A stretch of 42,051 bases of DNA from Bacteroidales bacterium (GTDB lineage Bacteria > Bacteroidota > Bacteroidia > Bacteroidales > UBA932): assembly GCA_017476575.1 (NCBI GenBank), contig JAFUZO010000024.1:1-42051 (forward strand), given 5' to 3'. This document shows positions 32,609 to 41,792 of this stretch, piece by piece. Position numbers and translations under genes: made by a program. The notes beneath the pieces were generated by a model, which saw only the letters and a program-made list of their open reading frames with translations, made no database searches and had not been told where the DNA came from. Every line of letters begins with the position of its first letter. Within the stretch, counting starts at the first letter, position 1.

Positions 32609-34625
32609 AATCTTCCTTGTCAAATTCATCGAAACGCATCTCATCCGGGGCGAGTACCTGCCCGCAGGCGGTCACAGGCCGGTCGGAAGCGTTGTACAGG
32701 ATCCGCAGGATGCGGGTCCCGTCTCCGTTCAGCCATTCGGTCCGCTTCACCCACCCCGGGAGCGGAGTGCGGTCCAGGACTGTGAAACGGCCGTCATAGA
32801 AGTAGGCGCCCCAGCGGTTCATCGTGGACGTATACCAGCCGACCATCTCCGCGTACTTCGGGTCCTTGGAAATGTCGGCCCGGCACACCCAGAGTTGGGC
32901 ATCGAGCCGCATCCCCATCGTCAGGGCGTTCCGGAACTGGCGGTCGAAGTCGCCCTCGGAGGAATAGATGTTCCGCTCGGTCTGGATGATTTCCGGGAAT
33001 GTGTAGCAGAACAGGGCGGGGTAGGCGTTGGTCTTCGTGTGGAAATCGGCGTTGATGTTGCCGTGCAGGAATTGGCAGTAGGCCCCGGCGATGTCGGTCA
33101 CCCCTTCGGTTCCCAGCACCTTGTCCGCACCCTGGCAGTAATCCACGGCGTCGGAGAAGAACCGGCGGTGGTATATCCATTCCTCATCCACCCGCGCCCC
33201 GTGTTCATGGGCGTCGTTGAAGCAGGGTTGGTAGGGGCAGAAGCCGAAGCAGTCGGCGAACACGCAGTCGGCGCCGAAGCCGCCCATCATCGAGAGTTGG
33301 CCCAGGAGTTGGTCCCGCCACCGGCGGGTGCCGGAGCACACGAGTGGGAAGGTCACATGGCCGAACGTCTCCCGGAACTCGCCGCGGCCATTGTACACGA
33401 ACCCCTTGCGGATTTCCTGCCCGTTGATATCCAAGATTACCACGTCCTTGCCGAACTTCTCGTAGTAGTCGGTGGACGGGTCGAGGAAATGGCAGTTGCA
33501 CTCCAGGATGATGCGGCCGCCCATCTCCTGGACCTTCCGGATGTTGTCGGCAAGGTCCTGGAACGCGCCCGGATAGGCCTCCTCGTAGTACGGATAGCCG
33601 CGGTCCATTCCCTCCTTCCACCAGGCGAAGAGAAACAGAGTATGGATGCCGTACTTCGCCCCGGCCTCGTACATCGCAGGAAGGTCCTCCGGCTTGTAGT
33701 AATCCTCGCCGTACTGCGAGCGCATGATGATCCGCTGCCAGCCGGTCAGGTCCTTGACCCAGGGGGCCTTCTCCACCGGCGTGTAGAAGGTCTGTTCCGC
33801 CCAGGCACGGTACGTCCTGGCCCCGTCGCGCCAGTCGCCCTCCAGGAGGCCCACCACCACGGGCGGGACATCCAGGCGCTCGCCCGGACGCGCCATCGGG
33901 AAATGGTCCACCGTGAACATCAGGTTGTCTTCGTGGATGCGGTGGCGGACCGACAGGAAGCAGTAGCGCATCTGGGGGTCGTACCGGGCCATATAGAGGA
34001 AGCGGTTCCCGGCCTCCAGGCCGTACCAGCCCATCGAGGCCCGGGGGTAGATGAGGTTCATGAAGGTCTCGCGCTCGTCATGGCTGTAATACGCCCCGGT
34101 CTTCCCTTCCATGACGGCCCAGGGGTTCACGTCCCGGCGGCCCGGTCCCTGCGGCATGTACAGCACGTCCTGGGACTTGTCGGAACCGAGGCTCGTGAAA
34201 TCCGCCATCGGGCAGAATACCTCGTTGACACGGACTCCCGCGCTGCGGTTGTCCACCGAGGATGAGAATTTCAGCAGGCCGCCGTCCTTCTCCACGCTCA
34301 CCGTGAAACGGATGGGGTAGGTTCCGCCCTGCTCGGACACCAGGGAATCATACCGGATGACCAGGTGGTCCTTCCCGGCGGTCACCATACCCTTCTGGGC
34401 GTACGACGACACGGGAATCTCCCGCCGCTGTCCGTCGTCCAATATGAGACGCCAGAACTCGCCGGGAAGGGCATTCCCCGGATCGACGCCCTCGGCCTCG
34501 AACCAGCCCCGGCCGCCGTCCTCCTCCACGCGGAAGGTCAGGGCGCCGGCATCCAGGCTGCGGGTCTTCCCCAGTGCCGGCAGCATCGCCAGCAGCAGGG
34601 GCAGGATGGTCAGGACACGTTTCAT
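32598..34625 (-). CDS. DUF6259-family secreted glycosidase-like protein
   Basis: This 675-residue protein has a signal peptide (about 1-20, ending PALGK). An N-terminal beta-sandwich is followed by a TIM-barrel-like region with LLEGDWRDGARTYRAWAEQ, HTLFLFAWWKEGMDRGYPYYE, GGRIILECNCHFLDP and GADCVFADCFGF, the pattern of DUF6259 proteins distantly related to GH-like barrels. The Asp in CVFADC and Glu in GTEGVTD are possible catalytic residues. ATG 34625 overlaps the upstream stop (ATGA), so the two are coupled. Its reaction is not characterised as far as I know; a role in oligosaccharide breakdown is inferred from the operon. Confidence 0.7.
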   Translation of the reverse strand: MKRVLTILPLLLAMLPALGKTRSLDAGALTFRVEEDGGRGWFEAEGVDPGNALPGEFWRLILDDGQRREIPVSSYAQKGMVTAGKDHLVIRYDSLVSEQGGTYPIRFTVSVEKDGGLLKFSSSVDNRSAGVRVNEVFCPMADFTSLGSDKSQDVLYMPQGPGRRDVNPWAVMEGKTGAYYSHDERETFMNLIYPRASMGWYGLEAGNRFLYMARYDPQMRYCFLSVRHRIHEDNLMFTVDHFPMARPGERLDVPPVVVGLLEGDWRDGARTYRAWAEQTFYTPVEKAPWVKDLTGWQRIIMRSQYGEDYYKPEDLPAMYEAGAKYGIHTLFLFAWWKEGMDRGYPYYEEAYPGAFQDLADNIRKVQEMGGRIILECNCHFLDPSTDYYEKFGKDVVILDINGQEIRKGFVYNGRGEFRETFGHVTFPLVCSGTRRWRDQLLGQLSMMGGFGADCVFADCFGFCPYQPCFNDAHEHGARVDEEWIYHRRFFSDAVDYCQGADKVLGTEGVTDIAGAYCQFLHGNINADFHTKTNAYPALFCYTFPEIIQTERNIYSSEGDFDRQFRNALTMGMRLDAQLWVCRADISKDPKYAEMVGWYTSTMNRWGAYFYDGRFTVLDRTPLPGWVKRTEWLNGDGTRILRILYNASDRPVTACGQVLAPDEMRFDEFDKEDYAY

Positions 34626-37600
34626 TGCAATCCTCCCAGATAGTAAAGGGCCCAAAGGTTGTCGTTACGCTCCTGCAGGGCCTTTTTCAGGTAGCGCCGG
34701 GCGCTCCACCCGCGGCCGCAGGCCTTGTAGCCGACGGCACACGTATAGAAGGCGTCCGTATTGATGTCCTCCTCGAAGGGACCGCGGTCGAAACTCTCGA
34801 AGAAGGTGTTGACGTAGTCCGTATGCAGGGCTTTCCCGCAGGGGACAATCTGTTTCCAGAGTCGTTTGGCCTCGGCCTTCCGGCCCAGTTCCGCCAGGGC
34901 GAGACCCTTCTCGTAACGGTACTTGGCGTCCTTGTCGCGGACCTCGACGCCGGCGGCCTTCCCGTACCATTCCCGGGCCGCTGCGTCATCTCCCATCCGC
35001 GCATAGGCCTGGCCGATGCAGTAGTACACCTGCGCATCCCGGGGGCAGTATTCGAGGTGGGCATAGCCGTGGTTGGCCGGATATTCCGCGGCGAGGAGCA
35101 TGTCCTTCAGCGCGCGGGCGTCGTCGCCTTCCTTCCAGGCCTTGAAGCCGGACAGCAGGCAGGCGTCCACATAGATGTCATGCAAGTCCTCGATATGCTC
35201 GCGGCGGCTGTAGAAACGGGTCAGGAGTTGGTCCAGGACCGCTTTGTACTCGCCATGCAGGAGGCGCTGGCGGAGGGCCTTCGTCTCGGAATCGTACCGC
35301 TTCTCGTAGACGGCTTCCCGTCCGGCAAACAGGGCGTAGCGCTGTTCGAGGGGAGCATTCACGCGCTCCATGATCTCGTCGCACTCGGTCAGGTAGAGGG
35401 CGTTGCGCCCGCCGTCGGCCGCGATGGCCCGCAGGTACAGGTCGATGGCCTTCCAGTAGTCGGAGGGGTCTTTCTGCCCGTATTCGTCCTTGAAGCGCCA
35501 GTACCAGCCCATCGCCCGGAGCGCCTCGGCGTAATCCGGCCGGGCCGCCACGGCCTCCGTCCAGCAGCCAAGCGCCCGTTCCGGCTGCCGCTGGTACCAC
35601 AGGCAGCCCAGGTAATAGAGCGTACGGGCGTCGCCGGGCAGGTATTCCAGAGCCTTCTCCAGCACCGGTGCCGTCTCCAGGCGGAAGGGGAACACATAGT
35701 CGGGGCTGGCCGTCGATGCCTGGACGAACCAGTCGCGGGCTGCCTCCCGGTCTCCCCGCCCATCCGCCAGGGCGCCGAGATAATAGGCCACGGTGGGATA
35801 GGGCTTCACCGCTGCAGCGTATTCCAGGATGGACCGGGCCTCTCCGGTACAGCCGTTGTTGAGATAATACAGAGCCAGTTCCAGGTAACTCTCGCTTTCG
35901 CCCCGGAGGAGCGTTTCGAGCCGCGAGGCCGACGCCGCGCCCAGCAGGACCAGTTCGTTCTGGGCATAGAAGTTCAGGGGATCGAACGCCTGCACCTCAC
36001 GGGCGAGGGCGACCGCCTCGCCCCGCCGGCCGGCGCTCCGCAACAGGGAGGTCAGCAGATTCTTGGCCTCGATGTTCATCCCGTTGTAGGCCACGGCCAT
36101 CCGGGCTTCCTGCATGGCCTGCTCCGAGTGTCCGGTCCGGTGGGAAATCTGGGCCAGTTGGAAATACGCCGGCGAGGCATAGGCATAGTCCCAAGCCGCC
36201 CGGTAGAGGGTGTCGACGGCCTCCTTCCACTTCCCTTCCCGCTTCAGCACGAGGCCCAGGTTGTACATGGCCTCGCCGTCGGAGGGACGGGTGTAGTGGG
36301 CCGTCTGGCGCCGGATGGCGGTGCGGAGGTATCCCTTTGCTCCCTTGTCATCCCCCGCCTGACGGGCGCGGATGCCCATCTGGGTATTGGCCCGCACATC
36401 GCCCGGGTCGCGCCGCAGCACCTCCTCGAAGTAGGCGTACGGGTCCACATGAGCCTGGTGGAACTGGAGGTTGCGCATCCCGATGTAGTAGCATTCCTCC
36501 GTGTTCTCCACGCTCCGCGGGTCGGGATTCACGGGCTGGAGGTCCTCCGGAAGCGGCGTGGAAAGGTCGTGCCGGACGGGGTAGTAGTCGATCAGAAGGC
36601 TCCCGTCTGCGGCATAGAGCGACAGGGTCACCTCCTCGGGGGCCGCCACCTCGGCGGCCGGGACGGTGAAGTCGTCGGCGAAGGGGCGGTCCGGGGCGAT
36701 GAGCGCCGTCCGGGCGTAGAGCACCTTCCCGCCGCGGGTCACCTCGATGCGGGCGTCCTTCCGGATGCAGGTCGTGTTGGCGGCGAGGTGGACCTTCCCG
36801 GAGGGGTCGATGTCCATGTTGACCGTCGCCTCGGCATTGCCCCGGTTCACGTGCTCCAGGTCGCGGATCCCGTACCAGTAGGCGGTGAACTCCTTGGTCT
36901 CGTACGGGTTCAGCCAGCAGTAGTCGGGCTGGTTGTCGGAGTAGGCGCTGGTCATCAGTTCCACATAGGGTCCGTCGCTGTCGGTCAGGGTCTCGCAATC
37001 CCAGGCGTGTCCGTAGGCGTGGGGGCCCCAGGTCCAGAACTTGCCGCCCTTGTTGATGTTGTGGTTGCCGGCGAGCATGGTCCCGGCCTTGCGGCCGTGG
37101 TCGTATCCGCCCACATAGTCGTCCTGGAGGTCGTAGATGAAGACGGAGTCCCCGGTCAGGGACGGGAGGTTGCGCCAGTAACTGACATCCACGCCGATGA
37201 AGTCCGGGTTCCCCTTGTACGGCTCGTTCGCCACGGGCCAATGGATATGGCTGAGTTTATGGTGGAACATGCCGAACTCCGTGTTCTCCGGGAAGATGAT
37301 TTGGTAATCCTCGTTGGCATGCGTGGCCACGTTGTTCCAGTGCAGGATGGAGTTGCGGTCGGGACTGTCGTTGATGAGGCGTCCCGTGACCTCGATGTAA
37401 CTCCGGTCCGGACGGAGGGTCAGGCCGACGGCCCAACTCATGCGGTGGCGGCGCTCCACCTCACCCACCCAGATGGTCTTGGAGCCGTCGCCGTTGTCCA
37501 CCAGGGAATAGTCCACCGGATACTGGCTGGTCGCACGGTGGTGATGGAACACGTTCCACTCCACGCCGCCGCTGATCCAGGCGCCCAGCATGCCCACGTT

Positions 37601-37966
37601 GGCAGGCTTGATGACACTCTGGCGGTAGAAAATCTCGTACCCGTCGGTCTTGTCGGTCGCGTAGAACAGGCGTCCTCCGATATCGGGCAGGACGCACACT
37701 TTCACATAGTCGTTCTCCAGGTACAGGGCGCGATGGGTGGAGTCCACCTTGATGTTCGTGGGGTTGTCGTTCATCGCATAGGGATATACCCCACGCTTGG
37801 CCCGCTGGTAGGCGAAGTCCCGTTCGAAAAGCGGGGCCTTCTCCGGTGCGGCCACCCGGTACGTCGGAAGGTCGATCGTCCCTTCCCAAATCCTCACCGG
37901 CCCGTTCTGCGCCGCAAGGAGCAGGGACCCTGACAAGGACCATAAGATGACAGCAAGTCTCCTCAT
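34622..37966 (-). CDS. DUF5107 domain protein with long TPR array
   Basis: This 1114-residue protein has a signal peptide (about 1-20, ending LLLAAQ). A DUF5107 beta-supersandwich follows (about 50-350: NDYVKVCVLPDIGGRLFYATDKTDGYEIFYRQ, NVGMLGAWISGGVEWNVFHHHR) and resembles sugar-mutarotase/GH folds. From about residue 510 to the end it consists of TPR helices (for example EAMYNLGLVLKREGKWKEAVDTLYRAAWDYAYASPAYFQLAQ). DUF5107-TPR proteins occur in sugar-degradation clusters; some are thought to be glycosidases. ATG 37966 was chosen for its signal peptide and for the -7 box 24 bases upstream. It is the first gene of the six-gene operon. Confidence 0.72.
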   Translation of the reverse strand: MRRLAVILWSLSGSLLLAAQNGPVRIWEGTIDLPTYRVAAPEKAPLFERDFAYQRAKRGVYPYAMNDNPTNIKVDSTHRALYLENDYVKVCVLPDIGGRLFYATDKTDGYEIFYRQSVIKPANVGMLGAWISGGVEWNVFHHHRATSQYPVDYSLVDNGDGSKTIWVGEVERRHRMSWAVGLTLRPDRSYIEVTGRLINDSPDRNSILHWNNVATHANEDYQIIFPENTEFGMFHHKLSHIHWPVANEPYKGNPDFIGVDVSYWRNLPSLTGDSVFIYDLQDDYVGGYDHGRKAGTMLAGNHNINKGGKFWTWGPHAYGHAWDCETLTDSDGPYVELMTSAYSDNQPDYCWLNPYETKEFTAYWYGIRDLEHVNRGNAEATVNMDIDPSGKVHLAANTTCIRKDARIEVTRGGKVLYARTALIAPDRPFADDFTVPAAEVAAPEEVTLSLYAADGSLLIDYYPVRHDLSTPLPEDLQPVNPDPRSVENTEECYYIGMRNLQFHQAHVDPYAYFEEVLRRDPGDVRANTQMGIRARQAGDDKGAKGYLRTAIRRQTAHYTRPSDGEAMYNLGLVLKREGKWKEAVDTLYRAAWDYAYASPAYFQLAQISHRTGHSEQAMQEARMAVAYNGMNIEAKNLLTSLLRSAGRRGEAVALAREVQAFDPLNFYAQNELVLLGAASASRLETLLRGESESYLELALYYLNNGCTGEARSILEYAAAVKPYPTVAYYLGALADGRGDREAARDWFVQASTASPDYVFPFRLETAPVLEKALEYLPGDARTLYYLGCLWYQRQPERALGCWTEAVAARPDYAEALRAMGWYWRFKDEYGQKDPSDYWKAIDLYLRAIAADGGRNALYLTECDEIMERVNAPLEQRYALFAGREAVYEKRYDSETKALRQRLLHGEYKAVLDQLLTRFYSRREHIEDLHDIYVDACLLSGFKAWKEGDDARALKDMLLAAEYPANHGYAHLEYCPRDAQVYYCIGQAYARMGDDAAAREWYGKAAGVEVRDKDAKYRYEKGLALAELGRKAEAKRLWKQIVPCGKALHTDYVNTFFESFDRGPFEEDINTDAFYTCAVGYKACGRGWSARRYLKKALQERNDNLWALYYLGGLQ

Positions 37967-37989
37967 ATCTGACACGTGTTGTTTTGGAA

Positions 37990-37997
37990 CAAAAATA
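37990..37997 (-). promoter_or_regulatory. -7 box of the six-gene glycan operon
   Basis: The minus strand reads TATTTTTG (TAnnTTTG). A small dyad TTGTT-N4-AACAA overlaps it (37979-37992). The regulator gene at 38071-41682 lies directly upstream, and its product is the probable activator here. Confidence 0.45.
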
Positions 37998-38070
37998 AGG
38001 AGACAGAGCCCGCAGACGACGGTTCCGGATACATAAAGGGATTTATTCAACCGTTTCTGGGAAAATTGTG

Positions 38071-41000
38071 TCACCCTTGCCGCTGCTCTTTCCACTCGGT
38101 CGGCGACTTGCCATAGGCCGCCGAGAAGCAACGGGCGAAGTAGGAGGGATTGCTGAAACCCACCGCGTAGCATACGTCGGCAACGAGCACCGAGGGACTT
38201 TCCCGCAGCATCCGGGCTGCCGTCTCCAGCCGCTTGGAGCGCAGGTACTCGTTGGGGGTCGTCCCGAGGAGGGCGTTGACCCGGCGGTTGAGCGACGAAT
38301 GGCTCATGCAGAGCACCTCTTCCATCTGCTTGTTGGAGAAGGCGGGGTCGGAGAGGTGTTCTGCGACCAGTTTGTCGAGCGCCTTGACGAACTGCTCGTC
38401 CCGGTCGGCCAACTGCAGGCGTCCGAGGTCGGGGGAATCGGCCGCCGCCCAGGCCTTGATGGTCCGGCGCTTGTCCAACTGTCCCTTCACGCAGGCCAGG
38501 AGGTAGTCGATGGTGAAGGGCTTCTCAATGTAGGCGCTAGCCCCGTACTGCATGCACTTGATTTTCGTGTCGTCGCCGCTGATGGCAGAGAGCACGATGA
38601 TCGGGATATGGGACAGCCTCTCGTCCTGGGACACCCGGCGGCACAGTTCCACCCCGCTCATCCCCTGGAGGCCGATGTCCGTCAGGATGATGTCGATGTC
38701 ATAATGGGCGAGGAGGTCCAGGGCCTTCTCCGCCGACGGCACACAGAACACGCGGTAGGAGGGCTTGAGCGTCCGGCGGATGTAGGAAGCCAGGTCGTGG
38801 TTGTCCTCCACCACCAGCACCAGGGGCTGGGACGAGGCGTTCACCTCCGCCTCGATGTCCACCATCTCCGGTTCCGGGCTCACCTGCTTCAAGGGCAGCG
38901 ACAGCACGAACTCCGTGCAGTCTTCCCGGTCGGAAAGAGTCAGGCTCCCGCCGTGCAGTTCCGCCAGGTGCCGGGCGAACGACAGGCCGATGCCGAAACT
39001 GGCGGCATACGGACGTCGGTTGTCGCCATAGCGCACGAAGGCACCGAAGATGCGCTCCCGCCGTTCCCGCGGGATGGAAGGACCGTCATTGGTGATGCGG
39101 ACGAGGACCCGCTCCCCTTCCTGTTCCAGGGAGATGCGGACATACGACTCGGAATACTTGACGGCATTGTCCAGCAGGTTGTTCAGGATCTTGTCGAAGG
39201 CCTTGGCATCGACCGCCGTGACGACGGGGGCCCCGGGAGCCGTGAAGCCCAGCCGGATGTTGCGGGATTTCGCGATTTCGTTGAAGGTGGATACGATGAA
39301 ACCGATCCGGCTGGAAAGGTCCTGGTCGGTCTGTTCCAGGATGTATCCATGCTCCTCCGCCCGGATGAAGTCGAGCAGTTCGCGGACCAGGCGGTCGAGG
39401 TAGTCCGTGCTGCGGGAGATGGCGCCCAGGCCCGCCCGCTGCCGGTCATCCTGCTGCGGAGCCGATGCCAGGAGATGCTGGAGGGGCGTCTGGATCAGGG
39501 TGAGGGGTGTCTTGATCTCATGGACGATGCCGGAGATGAAATTCATCTTCTCGTGGTAGAGTTGCTCCTCGCGCTCCCGTTCACGCTCCTGCTCCCGCCG
39601 CTTCTCCCGCCGGGACATCCCCAGCAGAATCAGGATGATGGCCACGGCCGCAGACAGGGTGATCAGCACAAATCCTATGAGGAGTTTGGCGCCGACCGAG
39701 TCCCAAGGACCCGCCGGCGCAAGGGCCGGGGCGGCCGGGACCTCGAAATCATCGGGATGGAACCGGATGAACCCGTCGGCCATGCCGAACAGGAGGGTCC
39801 CGTCGCCGAGCCGGAGGCCGGACTTGATGAAACTGCCGCCGAGCATCCCGTCTTCCTCTCCATATACGGCGACGGCCCGGGTCTGGGGATGGAACTGGAC
39901 CAGGCCGGCGTCGGAACTGATCCAGAGGCAGCCCTTGCCGTCGGGGATGGCGGTCAGGTACAGGTCGGTGGGAAGTTGGGGCGTATTCTCGCAATTGAAG
40001 TTGTCGAAGCGGTCCTGGACCTCGTCGTACCGGTACAGGCCTGAACTGAAACCGATGGTCCAGACTGTCCCGCCGGCATCCCGGCAGACCGACGAGGTCA
40101 TGTCGTGGATGGGGCCGCGGCCGTAATGCTTGCCGTAGCGGCCGGTGACGGTTCCGGTGCGGGGGTCGAACCGGCAGACACCCATCGCGTAGGTGGCGAG
40201 CCACAATCTGCCGGCGGCGTCTTCCTCGAAGTCCTCCACCGTCAGCCCGTAAAGCGCCTCGACGACCACGAAATCGTCTTCCTGGCGGTCGTAGCGCATC
40301 ACCCCGGTGGCGGCCCCTACATAGAGGCTTCCGTCGCGGGTCCGGTACAGGCTCACCACCCGGTTGTCCGCCGTCCCGCCGTTGCGGTCGAAACGGCTGT
40401 ACAACTTGACATCGGACGTGACGGGGTCGAAGCGAATCAGGCCCTGCTGGGAGCCCAGCCAGAGCACGTCGCCGTCCGCGCACACGGCCGTGATGTTGGA
40501 AGGCAGCAAGGGACGGCAGACCGTCCGGAGTTCAGGCTGGCCGCCGTCACCGGTATCGGAGAGCCGCAGGAGGCCGTTGCGCTGGGTGGCGACCCAGATG
40601 TCCCCGTCGCCGGTCTGGGCGAATCCCCGGACGATGCAGGAGGCGAGGTTGCCGCCCCCGCTGAGCCGGTAATAGTTCCGGAAGCGGTTCTTCTGCGCGC
40701 TGAAGACGTCCACGCCGGCATGGTCCGTGCCCACCCAGAGGTCACCGGAGGCGGTCACGTACACGTCCCGGATATAGTCGTCGCCGAGGGAGAACGGGTC
40801 GTCGGGGTCCGGGGCCAGGCGGAGGGAACCACCGGTCAGGATATCGTAGCGGATCAGGCCCTCGGTCGTGGCCAGCCACAGGTAGCGGCCGCTGCCGGCC
40901 AGGGCCACGGGACGGTGTCCCTCGGGCAGTTGCAGGAGGGTTTCCACCGGACCGCCCCGGGTATCGAGGCGGCACAGCCCCTTCGACTTGGAGGCGACGT

Positions 41001-41682
41001 ACAGGATGGTCCCGTCCTGGACCGGCACGGATACCAGGCCCTCGATGTCATCACCGCGGAACGCACCGGAAGCACACACCGACAGGGCCGGATCCGTGCC
41101 GTATGGCGACTCCAGGAGATACAAGTTCTCGCAGTAGGAAGCAAGGGCGACGGCGTCCGGGGCGACGAAATCGATCCGGTACACATGGGAGATGTCCACG
41201 CCGGGGACCTCCCGCACCTGTTCGCCCTCGGCCCGGTAGAGGCCCTTCCCGCTCGTCCCGATCCAGATGAACCCGCAACTATCGCGTTTCATCGTGTAGA
41301 CGCGGGTGTCGATCAGGTCCTCCGCAATCCGGCGGAATCCGCCCGTGGAAATGTCGTAGACGATGATGCCGTCATCGGTCCCCACCCAGATGTTCCCCTT
41401 CGCGTCTTCCGCCAGGGCGCACACATGGTCCGACATCACACCGAACTGGTCCCGGTCGAAGAGGGCGAAGCGCTTGCCGTCATAGCGGCTGAGGCCCTTC
41501 TGGGTACCGATCCAGACCTGGTTGCGGCTGTCCTCCAGGATGACGCGCACGCCGTCATAAGGCAGCGCACCGCCGGAGCGCGTGAAGTGCCGGAAGGCAT
41601 ACTGGTCCTGCGCCGCGGCCGATACGCCCGCGACAACCATCAGCACCAGTGCCGTCCATGCGGCTGTCCATCTTTTTTTCAT
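38071..41682 (-). CDS. Hybrid two-component system sensor/regulator (HTCS), without an obvious Y_Y_Y domain
   Basis: The 1203-residue protein runs: signal peptide (about 1-20); periplasmic Reg_prop two-propeller sensor (about 25-655, repeats such as VWIGTQKGLSRYDGK and LWVGTDHAGVDVFS); one membrane helix (about 665-688); HisKA with VHEIKTPL (His721); HATPase (LLDNAVKYS near 830); receiver (ILTDIG, Asp1002); AraC-type DNA-binding domain (about 1105-1203, VCYAVGFSNPSYFARCF). HTCS proteins sense an oligosaccharide and switch on the adjacent glycan operon. The segment between the last propeller repeat and the helix is only about 20 residues, with no room for the usual Y_Y_Y domain. ATG 41682 starts a proper signal peptide. 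Confidence 0.93.
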   Translation of the reverse strand: MKKRWTAAWTALVLMVVAGVSAAAQDQYAFRHFTRSGGALPYDGVRVILEDSRNQVWIGTQKGLSRYDGKRFALFDRDQFGVMSDHVCALAEDAKGNIWVGTDDGIIVYDISTGGFRRIAEDLIDTRVYTMKRDSCGFIWIGTSGKGLYRAEGEQVREVPGVDISHVYRIDFVAPDAVALASYCENLYLLESPYGTDPALSVCASGAFRGDDIEGLVSVPVQDGTILYVASKSKGLCRLDTRGGPVETLLQLPEGHRPVALAGSGRYLWLATTEGLIRYDILTGGSLRLAPDPDDPFSLGDDYIRDVYVTASGDLWVGTDHAGVDVFSAQKNRFRNYYRLSGGGNLASCIVRGFAQTGDGDIWVATQRNGLLRLSDTGDGGQPELRTVCRPLLPSNITAVCADGDVLWLGSQQGLIRFDPVTSDVKLYSRFDRNGGTADNRVVSLYRTRDGSLYVGAATGVMRYDRQEDDFVVVEALYGLTVEDFEEDAAGRLWLATYAMGVCRFDPRTGTVTGRYGKHYGRGPIHDMTSSVCRDAGGTVWTIGFSSGLYRYDEVQDRFDNFNCENTPQLPTDLYLTAIPDGKGCLWISSDAGLVQFHPQTRAVAVYGEEDGMLGGSFIKSGLRLGDGTLLFGMADGFIRFHPDDFEVPAAPALAPAGPWDSVGAKLLIGFVLITLSAAVAIILILLGMSRREKRREQEREREREEQLYHEKMNFISGIVHEIKTPLTLIQTPLQHLLASAPQQDDRQRAGLGAISRSTDYLDRLVRELLDFIRAEEHGYILEQTDQDLSSRIGFIVSTFNEIAKSRNIRLGFTAPGAPVVTAVDAKAFDKILNNLLDNAVKYSESYVRISLEQEGERVLVRITNDGPSIPRERRERIFGAFVRYGDNRRPYAASFGIGLSFARHLAELHGGSLTLSDREDCTEFVLSLPLKQVSPEPEMVDIEAEVNASSQPLVLVVEDNHDLASYIRRTLKPSYRVFCVPSAEKALDLLAHYDIDIILTDIGLQGMSGVELCRRVSQDERLSHIPIIVLSAISGDDTKIKCMQYGASAYIEKPFTIDYLLACVKGQLDKRRTIKAWAAADSPDLGRLQLADRDEQFVKALDKLVAEHLSDPAFSNKQMEEVLCMSHSSLNRRVNALLGTTPNEYLRSKRLETAARMLRESPSVLVADVCYAVGFSNPSYFARCFSAAYGKSPTEWKEQRQG

Positions 41683-41690
41683 CAGGATGA

Positions 41691-41698
41691 CAAAGGTA
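41691..41698 (-). promoter_or_regulatory. -7 box just upstream of the HTCS gene
   Basis: The minus strand reads TACCTTTG. It ends only 8 bases before ATG 41682, so the transcript would be nearly leaderless. Either that is the case, or another promoter further upstream, near the IS end, is used. The stretch 41699-41792 holds no gene. Confidence 0.35.
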
Positions 41699-41792
41699 AT
41701 AAAAAATCGTCGGATTCGGACCGTCGGCCCGGGGTCCGGGATGGGCATCTTTATCGGACTGCAGGGAATGTCCGCCGGATATTGTGTCAAAA

